A DNA stretch of 64,000 bases from Aurelia coerulea (GCA_039566865.1 CM076948.1:23199001-23263000); one strand, 5' to 3'. Shown: positions 51,447 to 62,787, numbered from the stretch's first letter. The notes: generated from the letters alone by a model not told the origin. Made by a program: numbers and translations.

Positions 51447-52233
51447 GTTCTATTGTAACATTATCTGTCCTTGTTATGTAGTGCAGGGTCTGCAAGGGGA
51501 AAATGGGTAATATTGATTGCCGAAAAACAGCAGATTGTGAACTGCTCCATCAATATTTGTTACTGCAGGAGAAAAGCTCCTAAAAATGTAGCTAGAGCAA
51601 ATCTTTGCATCAAAATTTTACAAAATTAATTCAGTTTTTTGCCTTACCTATTTCATCCCAAGCTTATCCACTTTACCCCTAGTGGACCATAGACTTATGA
51701 CGATGAGTCTCAGTTTTCGCGTTGAATTGGATGATGTTATGGCTTCAAACTGAGAAACAGCTTCAAAACGCAGACTAATTTAGGCCATCTCCGCCGCGTT
51801 TACGGCGGGACCAATCAGATCGCTACTTTCTTAACAAGGTCAGACCACGTGCCTATTCCTAGCGTTGATTGGTTGATTAGATCAAAGTTCGACTTTTCGA
51901 AGCGAAGCAACGTTCGAAACGACGTTCGAAGCGACGTTCAACTTTTCTTTCGACGCTCGAAGGATGAGAGACGCTCTATTTTTCTTCAGATCTCCCGTAA
52001 GATTTTAGTCTCTGTTTTGAATCTGTTTGGTCTTGAGTCCTTGTAGGAGTGAAAATAAAACATCAGATTAAAAACGTTGAACGAATACAAGGAATCACGT
52101 CGTCAGTTTAAGTAGAACCTACAAAATAAGTCTAAAAAATGCTTTGATGCTTCAAAATCCTATTTCAAAACCGTGCAGTTAATTTTTGAAATCTTATGAT
52201 CATTCTCTCATTTGGGCTTCAACTTCTACACAT
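51447..52233. other. MATE intron, no feature
   Basis: CGACGTTCGAA words at 51905-51960 form a small irregular repeat. There is no other signal. Confidence 0.4.
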
Positions 52234-52278
52234 TTAATCGAGGGCAATTAGCAGCGAACCAAACACGAGCGTATGTAT
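52234..52278 (-). pseudogene. Decayed duplicate of a MATE exon
   Basis: Minus-strand IHTLVFGSLLIALD and TAA, compared with IYTLMFGLLLIILKD of the true exon at 50825. Nine of 14 residues are identical and most others conservative. No usable acceptor remains and the frame stops. It lies 54 bp downstream of the preceding exon's donor, in the right order for a tandem exon duplication. Confidence 0.5.
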
Positions 52279-52332
52279 CATTAGAAATGCCCCCCGTAAA
52301 ATAGGAAAATAAGGTCTCTGCTTTAAACATAC

Positions 52333-52441
52333 CTGTGAACATAAGGGATACTTTCATTGCTCTTTTGGCACGAGCTGGATGTCCTGAGCCTAAGAAGTTA
52401 CCAACCCTGACAGCTGCTGCGATAGAAATACCATATGAGAT
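52333..52441 (-). CDS. SLC47A1: MATE transporter exon: helix 7-8 with RVGN motif
   Basis: 109 bp, acceptor TTTTTTCAG, donor GTATGT. It encodes ISYGISIAAAVRVGNFLGSG, HPARAKRAMKVSLMFT plus one base. G.S.AA.VRVGN.LG.G is the most conserved sequence of the MATE family and fixes the identification. Confidence 0.97.
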
Positions 52442-52676
52442 CTGAAAAAACGAAGAAGAAGAAGCGACTTCAAGCAAGATTTACTGGACAAGAAATTGAC
52501 AAAAATGCTTCTACACAGGTTGTTCAAGACCTCTCTGCATGCCTTTTGAAAAACCCTTTATCTTAATCTTAATTCTGCCAAACACCAACCAAAACCGTTT
52601 GATTCGAGGGATGGGTTAGGGAGAGGGTCTGTCTTTTGTTACGAGGCATATGTATCATAGAACCGCTTTTCAGATA

Positions 52677-55063
52677 CAGGGTGTCCCAAAAACATGTACG
52701 CTGCTTGAATAGCTACTGTGGAGGATCCACAAATCCAACTTGAACCATTTTTCAAATTTGAATAGATGAGATTCCAACTTAGAGTTTCGCACCAAGTTTG
52801 AGCAAATCTAATAAGTGGTTGTTGATTTATCAAAACCAGAGGATCTTATATCCGTACTTAGCCTTATAACTTGGATTTTAGCATAAAAAGGACTTAAACT
52901 TTGCAGTTATGTCAGGAAACACATTTGGGAGTAATTAATGACCACATAACTCAAGGATATTGACCAGGCAGCCTGCTGAACGCAATATTCTTGGTTTAAA
53001 ACGACTTTATCACTTTTGAGAAGCAAAATAACTGATAGACGCATGTCATGGCCTGCAGCACTTGTATTCCACATCACCATTTTAGCAACCCTAGCTATGT
53101 TCAATATTCTTGGTTATCACAAAATCCAATTCATGACTATCTGTTTCACTTGTTAGCTTCAGAAAACCGGACTAGGTTTGTTTTCTTTCGATCGATTTCT
53201 TTGATTTTAACATAATGGAGAATAATGAATCCTCTGGTTTTGAGGCAGCCAATGATTTTGACTTTCTTGCGCCATAAATCAGCAGCTACTTATTAAATTT
53301 ATTCAAACTCGGTGTCAAACTTTAAGTTGAAGTCTCTTCTATTAAAAATCTTAAGAACGGAAAAATTGAATGTATGGCTCTGCAGCAGCCACTCAAACAG
53401 CGAAAATCCTGAAGGAAAATTCTGATGTATTTTCTGTTGCCATTCGAAATTTATTCAACTCTGGTTTATCCAAGGGTACTTTTCCCAACGAATTGAAAGC
53501 TGGAGATTTAAGCTCACTCTTCAAAAAAGAGGATGCCTTTTCGAAGAAAAACTACCGACCTATTACAGTTTTGCCATCGGCATCAAAGATATACGAAAGG
53601 TTGATGCAAGATCAAATGCTGCCCTTTGTCCAATGTTTCTTGTCTCCACTCCTCTGTGGATTTCGAGAGGGCTATGGTACACAGCATGCACTTCTACGTT
53701 TAGTTGAAACCTGCAAAAAGTCGTTGGACAGCGGAGGCGTCGCAGGGGCCGTCCTGACGGACCTTTCGAAAGCCTTTGATTGTCTAAATCACGAATTATT
53801 GATTGCAAAATTGAATGCATACGGTTTCAGTAGATCTGCATTGCAGTTCATCCATAGCTATCTCGTCGACAGGAAACAAAGGGTAAAGGTCAATGGTTCA
53901 TTCAGCACGTGGACAAAGACCACCCTAGGTGTACCGCAAGGTTCTGTCCTAGGCCCCCTCTTGTTCAACATATACCTGAATGACTCGTTCCTGTTCCTAG
54001 AGGAGACCGAACTATGTAACTATGCGGACGATACAACGATTTATGCGTAGGGTCCAAAAATCGATAATGTAATTTCGCATTTAGAAAATGATGCCCTTAA
54101 GTTAACTGAGTGGTTTCCGAACAATCTCATGAAGCTAAATGAGGATAAATGCCATTTAATGATTTTCGGTGCAAAAGACAATGACGTATCCATCAAAATA
54201 GGAGGCGCTTGTTTGAAAGAATCTACAGAGGAGAATCTTCTTGGCATAAAATTTGATCGATCTCTTTCCTTCAAACAACATGTCAAATCTCTATGTAAGA
54301 AAGCCAGCCAAAAACTTCATGCTCTTAACCGAATATCCTGTTACATGGACACAGAAAAACTGCAGCAACTAATGCGTGCTTTCATATTATCCCATTTTAG
54401 CTATTGTCCACTTGTTTGGATGTTCTGCGATAGAACCTTGAATCAAAGAATAAATCACGTTCACGAAAGGGCTTTGCGCATTGCACAGAAAGATTACGAA
54501 CATGATTTTGGTTTTCTCCTGGAGCAAACAAATTCAGTACCCATCCATATAAGAAACCTACAGTTGCTTATGACTGAGATTTTTAAAACAAAATTAGATC
54601 TAAGTCCAACTTTTATGAAGGATATTTTCACGCAGCGGAACACTGGCTACGACTTGAGGCATGGGACCGACGCGCTGCTTCCAAAAGTACGCACTACGTC
54701 CTTTGGAATCGAGTCTGTAGCTTTCCTTGGAAATAGGATGTGGCAGCTGCTACCACACGAGATAAAAGACTCCAGCACCCTTCAAATTTTCAAAAAGCAA
54801 ATAAGGTGCTGGAATGGTGATAAATGCAACTGTAGGCTTTGCAAAACATATGTACAACAGGTTGGGTTCATAACAGGATAGTTATTGAAATTCTTGTAAT
54901 TATACATATACATATTATTTTTAGATTAGACTTGTAAATTTTGTAAATAAGTAGGCCTTAATTAGCTGTAATTTTAGCTATGGTTTTGTTTCAGCCTACT
55001 TTGTAAATAAATTAATGATGATGATGATGATGATGACAGCGCACATGTTTTTGGGACACCCTG
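52677..55063. mobile_element. Mariner-like fold-back MITE, family c, split by a LINE
   Basis: CAGGGTGTCCCAAAAACATG at the left and CATGTTTTTGGGACACCCTG at the right, TA-flanked. Arms mirror deep inside: CCAACTTAGAGTTTCGCACC at ~52775 against GGTGTCAAACTTTAAGTTG at ~53310. Without the LINE (53361-55036) the element is ~710 bp. Confidence 0.82.
53361..55036 (+). pseudogene. 5'-truncated CR1/L2-like LINE with one in-frame TAG
   Basis: It enters the RT at AKILKENSDVFSVAIRNLFN and carries NYRPITVLPSASKIYERLM, LTDLSKAFDCLNHELLIAKL, GVPQGSVLGPLLFNIYLNDS and NYADDTTIYA. A TAG at 54048-54050 then stops it; the same frame reopens (FPNNLMKLNEDKCHLMIFGA) to a TAG at 54879-54881. The C-terminus WNGDKCNCRLC keeps the Cys cluster of the 25.6-kb relative. 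The 3' tail is (ATG)n. Antisense to MATE. Confidence 0.88.
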
Positions 55064-55066
55064 TAT

Positions 55067-55638
55067 ATTTTGGGCAATCTGTTCCTTAGTTTTCATCATG
55101 ACTTTGAAACCAATAGATCTGTACAGTTCAATTTATCTTTTTTAGAAGCCCTGTGGCAGCCATTTTACTATAATTGTGTCCACCATTTACCAGAAAAATG
55201 TTTCTCTCCCAAGACCCTTTTCTAAATTTCAAAATGGTCTATTATTGATTTTGTGAATTGGTTGGGTGGTTCTTTGGGTCCGGCTTTGCGGGCGGGTGGT
55301 GCATGTGTCCTGATTCACCTGGTGTCTTTTTATTTCTTTCTATGTAATGGGCATAGGGTGGTCATTTCTATTGCTCACCGTGGCATCCTTATAGCGTGTT
55401 GTGTTGTACAGAAATTTGTGGGTCCTTGTAGCGTAATTAGTAATTTATTTTGTCAAGTTTATAATGGTATAAAAAATAATAATCTATCTATAATTTGCAG
55501 TGAACCACCACCTTAAGGGCTGGTCCACAATAAGTGTAAATATTCAAGAGTAAAAACGCGTTCTCATTGAGGTTTACGTCTAACCCAGCGGGGGGGGGGG
55601 TATTCTGGTATTTCTAGGTTAGTGTAGCGTTCTCCTTT
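55067..55638. other. MATE intron, no feature
   Basis: Only a 10-G run near 55591 stands out. Confidence 0.35.
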
Positions 55639-55683
55639 TCCCTCCTCCACATTGACTGACTGTAGAGTCTGCACGCAGGCTAG
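55639..55683. mobile_element. Half copy of the TAGCCTGCGTGCAGAC palindrome
   Basis: TTCTCCTTTTCCCTCCTCC, TTGACTGACTGTAGAGTCTG and CACGCAGGCTA equal one arm of 20491-20609. Confidence 0.75.
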
Positions 55684-56672
55684 GTTAATGGTGCTCAGGT
55701 TACTTTTTTGGGTCAAAATTTTGGAAAAATTTCTGACATTCAGAATTAATTCTAAGTTGGGAAAAACATAATTTACACACAAAATCAAGTAACAATACTG
55801 AAATCAAAATACTTGAATATCCAAAAAAATATGACAAATCTAATAAGTTAGGGGACTTTTCCACAGATTTTTCCACAGGGTATATCGGGTCAGAAAACTA
55901 CGTTTTGCTTTGTGTCTATTTTTATGTTAAACATTTTTATTGGGTTGATGCTTTGTACCCCAGCCTGATAACCACCCCTATCCTAAATATACCTGAGTAT
56001 TCCCCTGGACATTTGAGATTTCTTACTAACAATCAAAAATAAATCTCCAACGCTAAAACAATGGGTAAGGTGGCTCACAATATACTAAAACTTTACACTG
56101 ATATAGACAATTTGGTGTCCTGTCGCTCGTCGTGGTCATGAACGGCTCAAATTAGATATGGACCAGCCTTGATCAAATGGGAGAGAAATCTAGAAATCAT
56201 GAAAAAGGGTACTTAAGAGGAAGAAAATCTCGCGAGAAGAAACTTTCGCATTTTTCACGTTTTTCGCGTTTTTGGCCGAAATTAGCGAAAGCTTATTCCG
56301 CGAAATTTCCTAAAATGTGAAATTCGCGACAGTTTATTCTGGCGACATTTCCTATGATATAGAATCAAATATTTATGTAATCAGATATTGATATTCCTCT
56401 TCTTCAGCAACAAACCTTTCGAACTATGCTACTTCAAGCATATTTATGGACGTTTAGGAAGAGTTATTGAAGAGTCGAGGGACATTTGAGACATTATACA
56501 AAATTGATAAGAAACCTTATTCGCGAAAATTTATACTCGCGAAATTTCCCATTTTGGTTGATTCATGAAAGTTAATTATAAAAAATTTTGTGTTTTTCCA
56601 ACTCGCAAATTTTCTTCCTTCAAATTATTCAAAAATCGGACTTAGAAAATCATCTTAGTCAGTCTTACTTAC

Positions 56673-56740
56673 AAAATAGATGAGTCCAGCAATATAGTAG
56701 AGAATAATTTGAGATGCCTGCTCTGTCCTTCCTATGATAC
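56673..56740 (-). CDS. SLC47A1: MATE transporter exon: helix 7
   Basis: 68 bp, acceptor CAATTTCCAG, donor GTAAGT. It completes Gly and encodes IIGRTEQASQIILYYIAGLI and YF, phase 0 at the end. It aligns with ILGMVELGAQSIVYELAIIVYM. Confidence 0.92.
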
Positions 56741-56804
56741 CTGGAAATTGAAAATTAGACAGAAAATCAACACCATGCAATAAACCAAAACAGTAAGCAA
56801 TATA

Positions 56805-56945
56805 GGGGAGACCGGGGACAATTGTAACACAAGGCAATTGTAACACAGGGCAATTGTAACACAGGGCAATTGTAACACAGGGCAATTGTAACACAGGGCA
56901 ATTGTAACACAGGGCAATTGTAACACAAGGCAATTGTAACACTGG
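56805..56945. repeat. 16-bp minisatellite (CAATTGTAACACAGGG), about eight units
   Basis: It starts GGGGAGACCGGGGACAATTG. Units are nearly identical (AGGG/AAGG). The opening matches the repeat boundary at 24.21 kb. It sits 65 bp upstream of the helix-7 exon acceptor. Confidence 0.92.
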
Positions 56946-57228
56946 CTCTCACACCTTGCAGAAAAATGCAAAAATCTAATTTTTGCACAATTTCCTTGCA
57001 CGCAAAAAGAGAAATTCATTAATTGCCCGTTCACAATAAATCTTTCGGGTCGTTGAGGCCGAGCTTCAGCTCCGCCGAACGATTTTCGGGACGATCTTCA
57101 TAAAAATTTTCGACGAGATATGCGCAGTAGAACATTTTTAATCACCGCATCGAAAAATTCACTGGACGAAAGGTAGAACTGGTTTTTATTTTTTGTCCAG
57201 CGATCTTTTTCGCTCAGTTTCTTGGCCG

Positions 57229-57333
57229 ATGGAATTGGAGGATTTCTCCGGCCTCGCTGAAATTTTGGAAAAGGGTCTACGAAACAAAGAGCAAAAGCTT
57301 GCTACTGAGGTTTCTAGATTTCTGGAAACTTAA
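57229..57333 (+). other. Short open frame, 34 codons
   Basis: ATG in GGCCGATGGAATTGG; MELEDFSGLAEILEKGLRNK to FLET and TAA. It could be a small first exon of a transposon gene. No partner found; probably chance. Confidence 0.2.
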
Positions 57334-57574
57334 TTTATGCAGCCTTTGTTTCAACCATAGAAATATTTATATTTCTATGGTTTCAACGCGTTTCACACAT
57401 CATTTGAAAAGGGGATTAGAATGACTTGGATGAATTGGATGAATTCCAACTATTTCGACAACTCAGGTGATTTCAGCCACAAGGTTTAAGTTTAAAGACA
57501 GAAAAGTACATTTAGTGAAATATAAGCACTTTTATGTGACTTGAATTAAGCACGACATTTCGAGCATAGCCCGT

Positions 57575-58965
57575 TACACTGTGTGCCCAGACCTGGAAAC
57601 AATTAAAAAAATCGATTTTTTCAAAAGCGATTCCTTTAATTTTTCTCTTATTAACAATGCTCTGAACTCCCTGAAACTGAAAACTGTTTTTTTCTATGTC
57701 TTATGGTTTTTTTTTCTGTGAATTTACAAAGTTGTGAAAATCTTCAGTTTTGAATCCAATATGTGATCCAGCTGCTTCTGAAAAACTACTCATTTCTATT
57801 AAATCAATTGAAACTGTTATACTTGTCCAAACCATTTATACTATGGCTTATCTGAAAGGAAATAGCTTCTTTTACTTGAAAGGAATTTAAGACGAGCTTA
57901 AGGAATTAAATGTGATTTTTTACAATATTAAGATTATTTCATAAAAACACAACTTTTGATTTTCATGCTTTAATTGATGCATGTAAAATACTGTTTTTAA
58001 AAAGTTCACAGTGTTCCACACCAAAGCCGATATATTTTCCTCTAAGTATAACCATTCAAGAATAGAAAAATCAATGAGTTTCACGTGCGAAGACGTGCGA
58101 AAACGTGGATTATATGATTTGCTACCCTAAATCATATGGGCTTTTTCAAGCTACCATTTATGGGTATTTTTTTCACTCCTCTGAAAACTATCTTAGACTC
58201 ACCAGAACTCAATACAACTTGGCACAGTTACAGAACAAGTAATTTGTAACTTGTAGCGTAATTTTAGTGTGGTTGCCACGGCTTGTGATGTCACAGTGGC
58301 GTCAAAAAGTTGGAAATCTCTGAAAATCAGGCTTCCAAGTTAAATTAGTGTTGAAAGAAGATCTTGCATGAACTTTAAGCAGTTTTTGGCTCAATTGTTC
58401 AACATATTTGATGATTGAGTATTATTTTATTGAAAATGACGATTTTGGACTGATATTTTGGCAGAAATTAACCAATTCTGATGACGTCATTTGTGCTGCT
58501 AATTTGTGCAATGTAATAAGAGACCAAAAGAATTTGCAAAATGGTGATAACCTATTACAAATGTATCATTACAGTGTTTTTATTGAAAAAGTTTGAAGAA
58601 ATTCAAAAAAATAGCTAATTAGTTCAAAATGGCAGCCAAAATGATGTCATTATAAAAAAATGCTGATGTCATCAAATTCCAGAAATTCCGGTATCAAATT
58701 GAAGCCCTTTGTTTGCTGATTCATTTGCCATATAATACTTCATAATTCAATCAAATCTTTCCATTGAAATCATTGAAATTAATGATTTTGCTGCTACCTC
58801 CTTCCGAGATTAGGTCCCAGTCCCCCAAGATCACCTCAAAACTGAAATTCTAGAACACAGCTGAATCGGGTATGCAATTGCGCATCTAATGATTTCTTCC
58901 CTGGATATATATGACAATTTTTGAAAAAGTTATGAGTTGTTTCCCGAAAATGAGATCCTGGGCAC
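57575..58965. mobile_element. ~1.4-kb segment with inverted CACTRTGTGCCCAG ends
   Basis: TTACACTGTGTGCCCAGACCT at the left and GATCCTGGGCACATAGTGCG at the right. The interior is AT-rich with repeated GATGTCAT/GATGACGTCAT words (58270-58680). No coding. Boundaries are tentative. Confidence 0.4.
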
Positions 58966-59010
58966 ATAGTGCGTTATCAAACAAAGAACGCAAAGGCTTA
59001 ATTCTAATTA

Positions 59011-59124
59011 CCTAAAAAGATGATCCCCAGTTCAAAGGCTAGCCATTCGACAACAACAATACCAAAGCAAGGTAATGCCAGATATGCAAATTCTTTCCAA
59101 CCAGATAAACATTCCAATGACCAA
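59011..59124 (-). CDS. SLC47A1: MATE transporter exon: helix 6
   Basis: 114 bp, acceptor AATTTTGTAG, donor GTAATT. It completes Gly and encodes WSLECLSGWKEFAYLALPCF, GIVVVEWLAFELGIIFL plus one base. It matches WSLECLQDWASFLRLAIPSMLMLCMEWWAYEVG. The conserved Glu of the E-W pair, part of the cation-coupling site in MATE proteins, is present. Confidence 0.97.
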
Positions 59125-59189
59125 CCTACAAAATTGACGGAAAAATTTGTAAATTTCTTCATATAACACAATACCAAGTTAGATATTTT

Positions 59190-59238
59190 CAACCTCGTCC
59201 CCCGTCGGATATGATTAAAGGCCCTGGGGACGAGGTTG
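59190..59238. mobile_element. Miniature fold-back, CCTCGTCCC family, copy 3
   Basis: CAACCTCGTCCCCCG and CCCTGGGGACGAGGTTG. Confidence 0.75.
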
Positions 59239-59289
59239 AGAAATTTAACAAGGAAAATTTTGAAACAGTTTTGGAATTTAAGGTTCTGT

Positions 59290-59690
59290 ACGTCCCATAG
59301 CGGCAAATTTGTTCTACTGAGATTCCTAAAAATACAGGAAGGACCAAATTGAGTCCGTGACCCCTTATCGCGACGCTCCAAAATGTGCTAAAGAATCCCA
59401 AAGAATATTCATGCGAGATCCGGTACCGTATCAACGGGGTTTATACTCATCCGGTCCGATATGATGCCTCATTTTTCTATACTGCTACCTAGCATCCGAA
59501 GGTAGTTTCAGGACACTAAGCATATCGAAGCAGTGTCGTGGCCCTTCCTCTCGATGTGACCACAACTCGTGATTCCTTTAGCCAGGAATTACAGAGAGTT
59601 GGTGACAATCTTCACTTTGCGTAGCAGGTCCTACTCGAACCACCGATCTTCCCATGGATAATTAAGCGTGCTACAACTGAGCCATCCCCT
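59290..59690 (-). mobile_element. tRNA-derived SINE, copy 2, with a different head
   Basis: On the minus strand a tRNA-like head starts AGGGGATGGCTCAGTTGTAG (A-box) with B-box GGTTCGAGTAGG ~45 bp later. A ~230-bp middle follows, then GCGTCGCGATAAGGGGTC and ACGGACTCAATTTGG, the body shared with 22340-22507. Exact 3' end unclear. Confidence 0.65.
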
Positions 59691-60137
59691 GTTCAAAAGA
59701 GAAGTCGGAATGCTAGCAAGTTTCTAGAAACTGGCAGATTCCACTAGATTTACGACGTGATTCCTTGCATCCGATCAACATTTTTAACCTGATCTTTTAT
59801 TTTCTCGATAACCATCCAATTCAATGAGCGATACTGAGAATTATGTAATGAGTCTAGGATTTCACCTGAATTTAATAAAGGTAAACCAATTCACAGGAAT
59901 AGACGAAATCGGCTAAGGTTGGTTTGGTCCTGCCTATTTCATTTCATGTGACCATACTCTTACGAAGTTTCAGTATTTCTACTTTTGCGATCATATCATG
60001 GCACATATTTTCATGGCATGAAATCTGTTAAAGAAATAAAAAAGTGATCACCTGATTTGAAATGGATGTAAACAAACCTCAGCCAATTTTGTCTATTAGT
60101 TTTAAAATTCCCTTACGAAGAAGGGAAGAGTCCTTAC
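59691..60137. other. MATE intron, no feature
   Basis: A degraded copy of the 40.1-kb intron sequence (TTTACGACGTGATTCCTTGCA) at ~59750; otherwise nothing. Confidence 0.35.
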
Positions 60138-60235
60138 CATGCCAGGTATCCGTGTGTAGTTTCTTTACTCGAATAAAAATCAAAATAAATAAACAACATG
60201 ACAAAAATGCAACATCTACTGCCAATGCACCACCC
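60138..60235 (-). CDS. SLC47A1: MATE transporter exon: helix 5
   Basis: 98 bp, acceptor TCTTTGTAG, donor GTAAGG. It completes Arg and encodes GGALAVDVAFLSCCLFILIF, IRVKKLHTDTWH plus one base. It aligns with SALANLISQYTLALLLFLYILGKKLH..TWGG. Confidence 0.94.
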
Positions 60236-60399
60236 CTACAAAGAAAGACATCATCTTTTAGTTAAATGCCAAAACTATGAGCAAATGTAACAAAGAATTG
60301 GGCACAAATCATGCTTTCTCATTGCTTAATTGCTTTTGGAGAGAAGCGTTAACGTCCTGAGTAGTTCACTTTACCACGTAGTTCAATTTACCTTGTCTT

Positions 60400-61460
60400 A
60401 CCCTAGTACAACATGAACCATTTATGGAAATTCTAAAGGATCTCAACATCGAAGGGAAAAGCTGGAGATTAATAAGGAACATTTATTGGGATCAAAGTGC
60501 AACAATCAGATATGAAAACGAATTAGGAGCATGGAAAAATATCAAAAGAGGCTTGAGACAGGGTTGCGTATTCTCTCCAGACGGGTTTTCCATCTACAGC
60601 GAAAGAATAATGAAGAAAATAGAAAACATGCCAGGAGCTAAAGTGGGAGGGGTTAATATTAACAATGTACGCTTTGCTGATGATACAGCACTCATAGCGA
60701 ACACAGAAATAGATCTTCAGGAGTTGGTAAACGAGATAAAAGAAGAGAGTAAATTATATGGTTATCACTAAACAAGAAGAAAACATATACTATGGTATTC
60801 TCCAAAAAGAAAGAGATTCCAAAGTGCAGCATCAAGATAGATGGAGTAGAACTTGAGCAAGTGAAGCAATTAAATCATTTGGGAAGCATCCTTACCTCAG
60901 ATGGCAGAAGCAAAGTCGAAATTGACAGAAGAATTGGACAAGCAAAAGGTGCATTTGGAAATATGATAAACATTCTAAGTAATAAAAAAATATCAATCTA
61001 AACAAGGCTTAGGACATTAAAAGCATATATCTGGCCCATCATGAAATAGCTTGTGAAACATGGAACATAGGAAAAGAAGAAGGAAGGAAAATTGATAGTT
61101 TCGAACTTTTGTGTTACAGGAGAATGCAAAAAATCAGTTGGACCGAAAGGAAAAGTAACGATGAAGTGCTGAGGTCAGTCATTGGGCACAAAGAAAGAAT
61201 TACTGAACGGAATCAAAGAACAACAAATGAAGTTTTTCGGACATATAGTTAGCGAAGGAAACATAGAAGAATTGATCTCAACAGGAAGAATTGAAGGCAC
61301 TAGGGACAGAGGGAGACAAAGAATAAAACAGCTTGACAACATCAGAGGTTGGTTACAACTAGACAGGAGCTGCGAAGTGATTCACAGATGCCGAGATAGA
61401 GAGCAATGGAGGTCTATGATCGCCCAGGCCATACGGCATGGCACCTGAAGAAGAAGAAGA
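60400..61460 (+). pseudogene. 5'-truncated RTE-type LINE, copy B
   Basis: It begins LVQHEPFMEILKDLNIEGKS and includes RGLRQGCVFSPDGFSIYSE and VRFADDTALIANTEIDLQEL, the RT catalytic box. A 1-base loss then frameshifts it at ESKLYGYH relative to copy A. Further breaks are a stop after NKKISI, a shift near 61040 and a 3-base insertion near 61180. The tail is (GAA)n as in copy A. Antisense in a MATE intron. Confidence 0.88.
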
Positions 61461-61994
61461 CCCTAACTTGAAAACGGACACATTTGAAAACGCATCGTTT
61501 TAATGGTAACACCGAAAACAGAGTGATTTGAAACACTACAACAACAGCAACCGACCAGGCACCAAAAACAGAGCAAAGAAAATGTCTGAACAAAGTAAAT
61601 GAAAATGAATGAACACGGAGTTATTCTCTAAAGAGAGATTAGGAGATTCTAAACGTATCTTTTCTCCTCGATATTTTAGGAAACATCACGAAAACACTGA
61701 AATTTGCCTGTCTCCCAGCTTCTTTTGGCCAGGATTGTAGATTGTAGACTGACTTGTTCCCAATTTGACGCTTGTCAAAGGTCATAGTCATTTGTTTGTT
61801 TTGAGTGATAAAAGTTGATTGATTGAACTGTGTGATGAAATGCGTTTTTGCTTACTCAATGTTGCTTTTTATTGCAGATATTTACTTCTTTTCTCTCCTT
61901 TCAGGGTTTCAGGTCAATTCATTAATTTCCCTTTTCTTTATATATTCAATATAAAAATGTAAAAAAATGAATTACTCATCCCAGGGTCATTACC

Positions 61995-62292
61995 CCGGGA
62001 GAGGGGGGGGGGATTCTTAGTACATTTTGCTGATGGGATGGGCACTCCTTCCCGGGTATCGTTTTCGCCTCTTTGTTTTCTAACGCCGGGTATCAAAAGA
62101 AGGCAATTTTTCTAAAGACATTTGTCTTTCATTGTTTTTCTATTAATTTTTCATGTTTTGGAGTATACTTTTCGCCAATTTTTTCGAAAGCAGGGTATAA
62201 TTTCGAGAAAAAATTCTAAAGCCGGGGGAAAAAATCATTTCTTGGAGTGCACATCCCCGTACAGTTTAAGGTCAAGTACCCTCGCCCCCGGG
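61995..62292. repeat. Dispersed repeat G, copy 2
   Basis: Same ordered words as 20618-20858: TTCTTAGTACATTTTG, CTCCTTCCCGGGTATC, GCCGGGTATCAAA, TTCTTGGAGTGCACATC, GTCAAGTACCC. Ends are a G run and CGCCCCCGGG; CCCGGG flanks both. Confidence 0.75.
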
Positions 62293-62689
62293 TCATTACA
62301 TAAAGTTGATTTCTCATGCAGGAATTAACAGTTTCCCCTCTGGATATAGATTAATATGGTTATCATTCTTGTCCAATGTTGCAATTGTAGGTTTATTTCA
62401 ATGAGTCCGTTACTTAAAGGGAGTAGACATAGCTATATCTCGTAGCCGCTAAAAATAGGCTAGAGAGACGCCAACAAATCCATTATTTCTTTGCCTCACA
62501 ATGAAGCAAAAGGTGTTAAAGTTATCAAATATAATAGATTACTATTTTAAATTGGCCTGGGCAAGCTTTTAACAGTGTATTCAAATTCCAGTGACTGGAA
62601 ACCAGCATCTATGAAAATGAGCAAACACTGGCGAAAAAAATGCTGATTGAATTGTAAATTAAGAATAATTGATGTATCAGACTGCTTAC

Positions 62690-62787
62690 CGAACTCCCCA
62701 TTTGAAGACATGGATAAACAGATAACAGCAAATTCCATTTATCAAAAACGCAAACAGAGAGCCATACACAGTTGGATAGACTATTTT
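62690..62787 (-). CDS. SLC47A1: MATE transporter exon: helix 4 region
   Basis: 98 bp, acceptor CTCTTTCTAG, donor GTAAGC. It encodes KIVYPTVYGSLFAFLINGIC, CYLFIHVFKWGV plus two bases. It matches IVLPQIVTGVAANLVNALANYLFLHQLHLGV of MATE1. Confidence 0.95.

Noticed and set aside
56655..57034. Cys/Leu-rich open frames of 73-100 codons
   Set aside because: They are translations of the 16-bp minisatellite in three frames.
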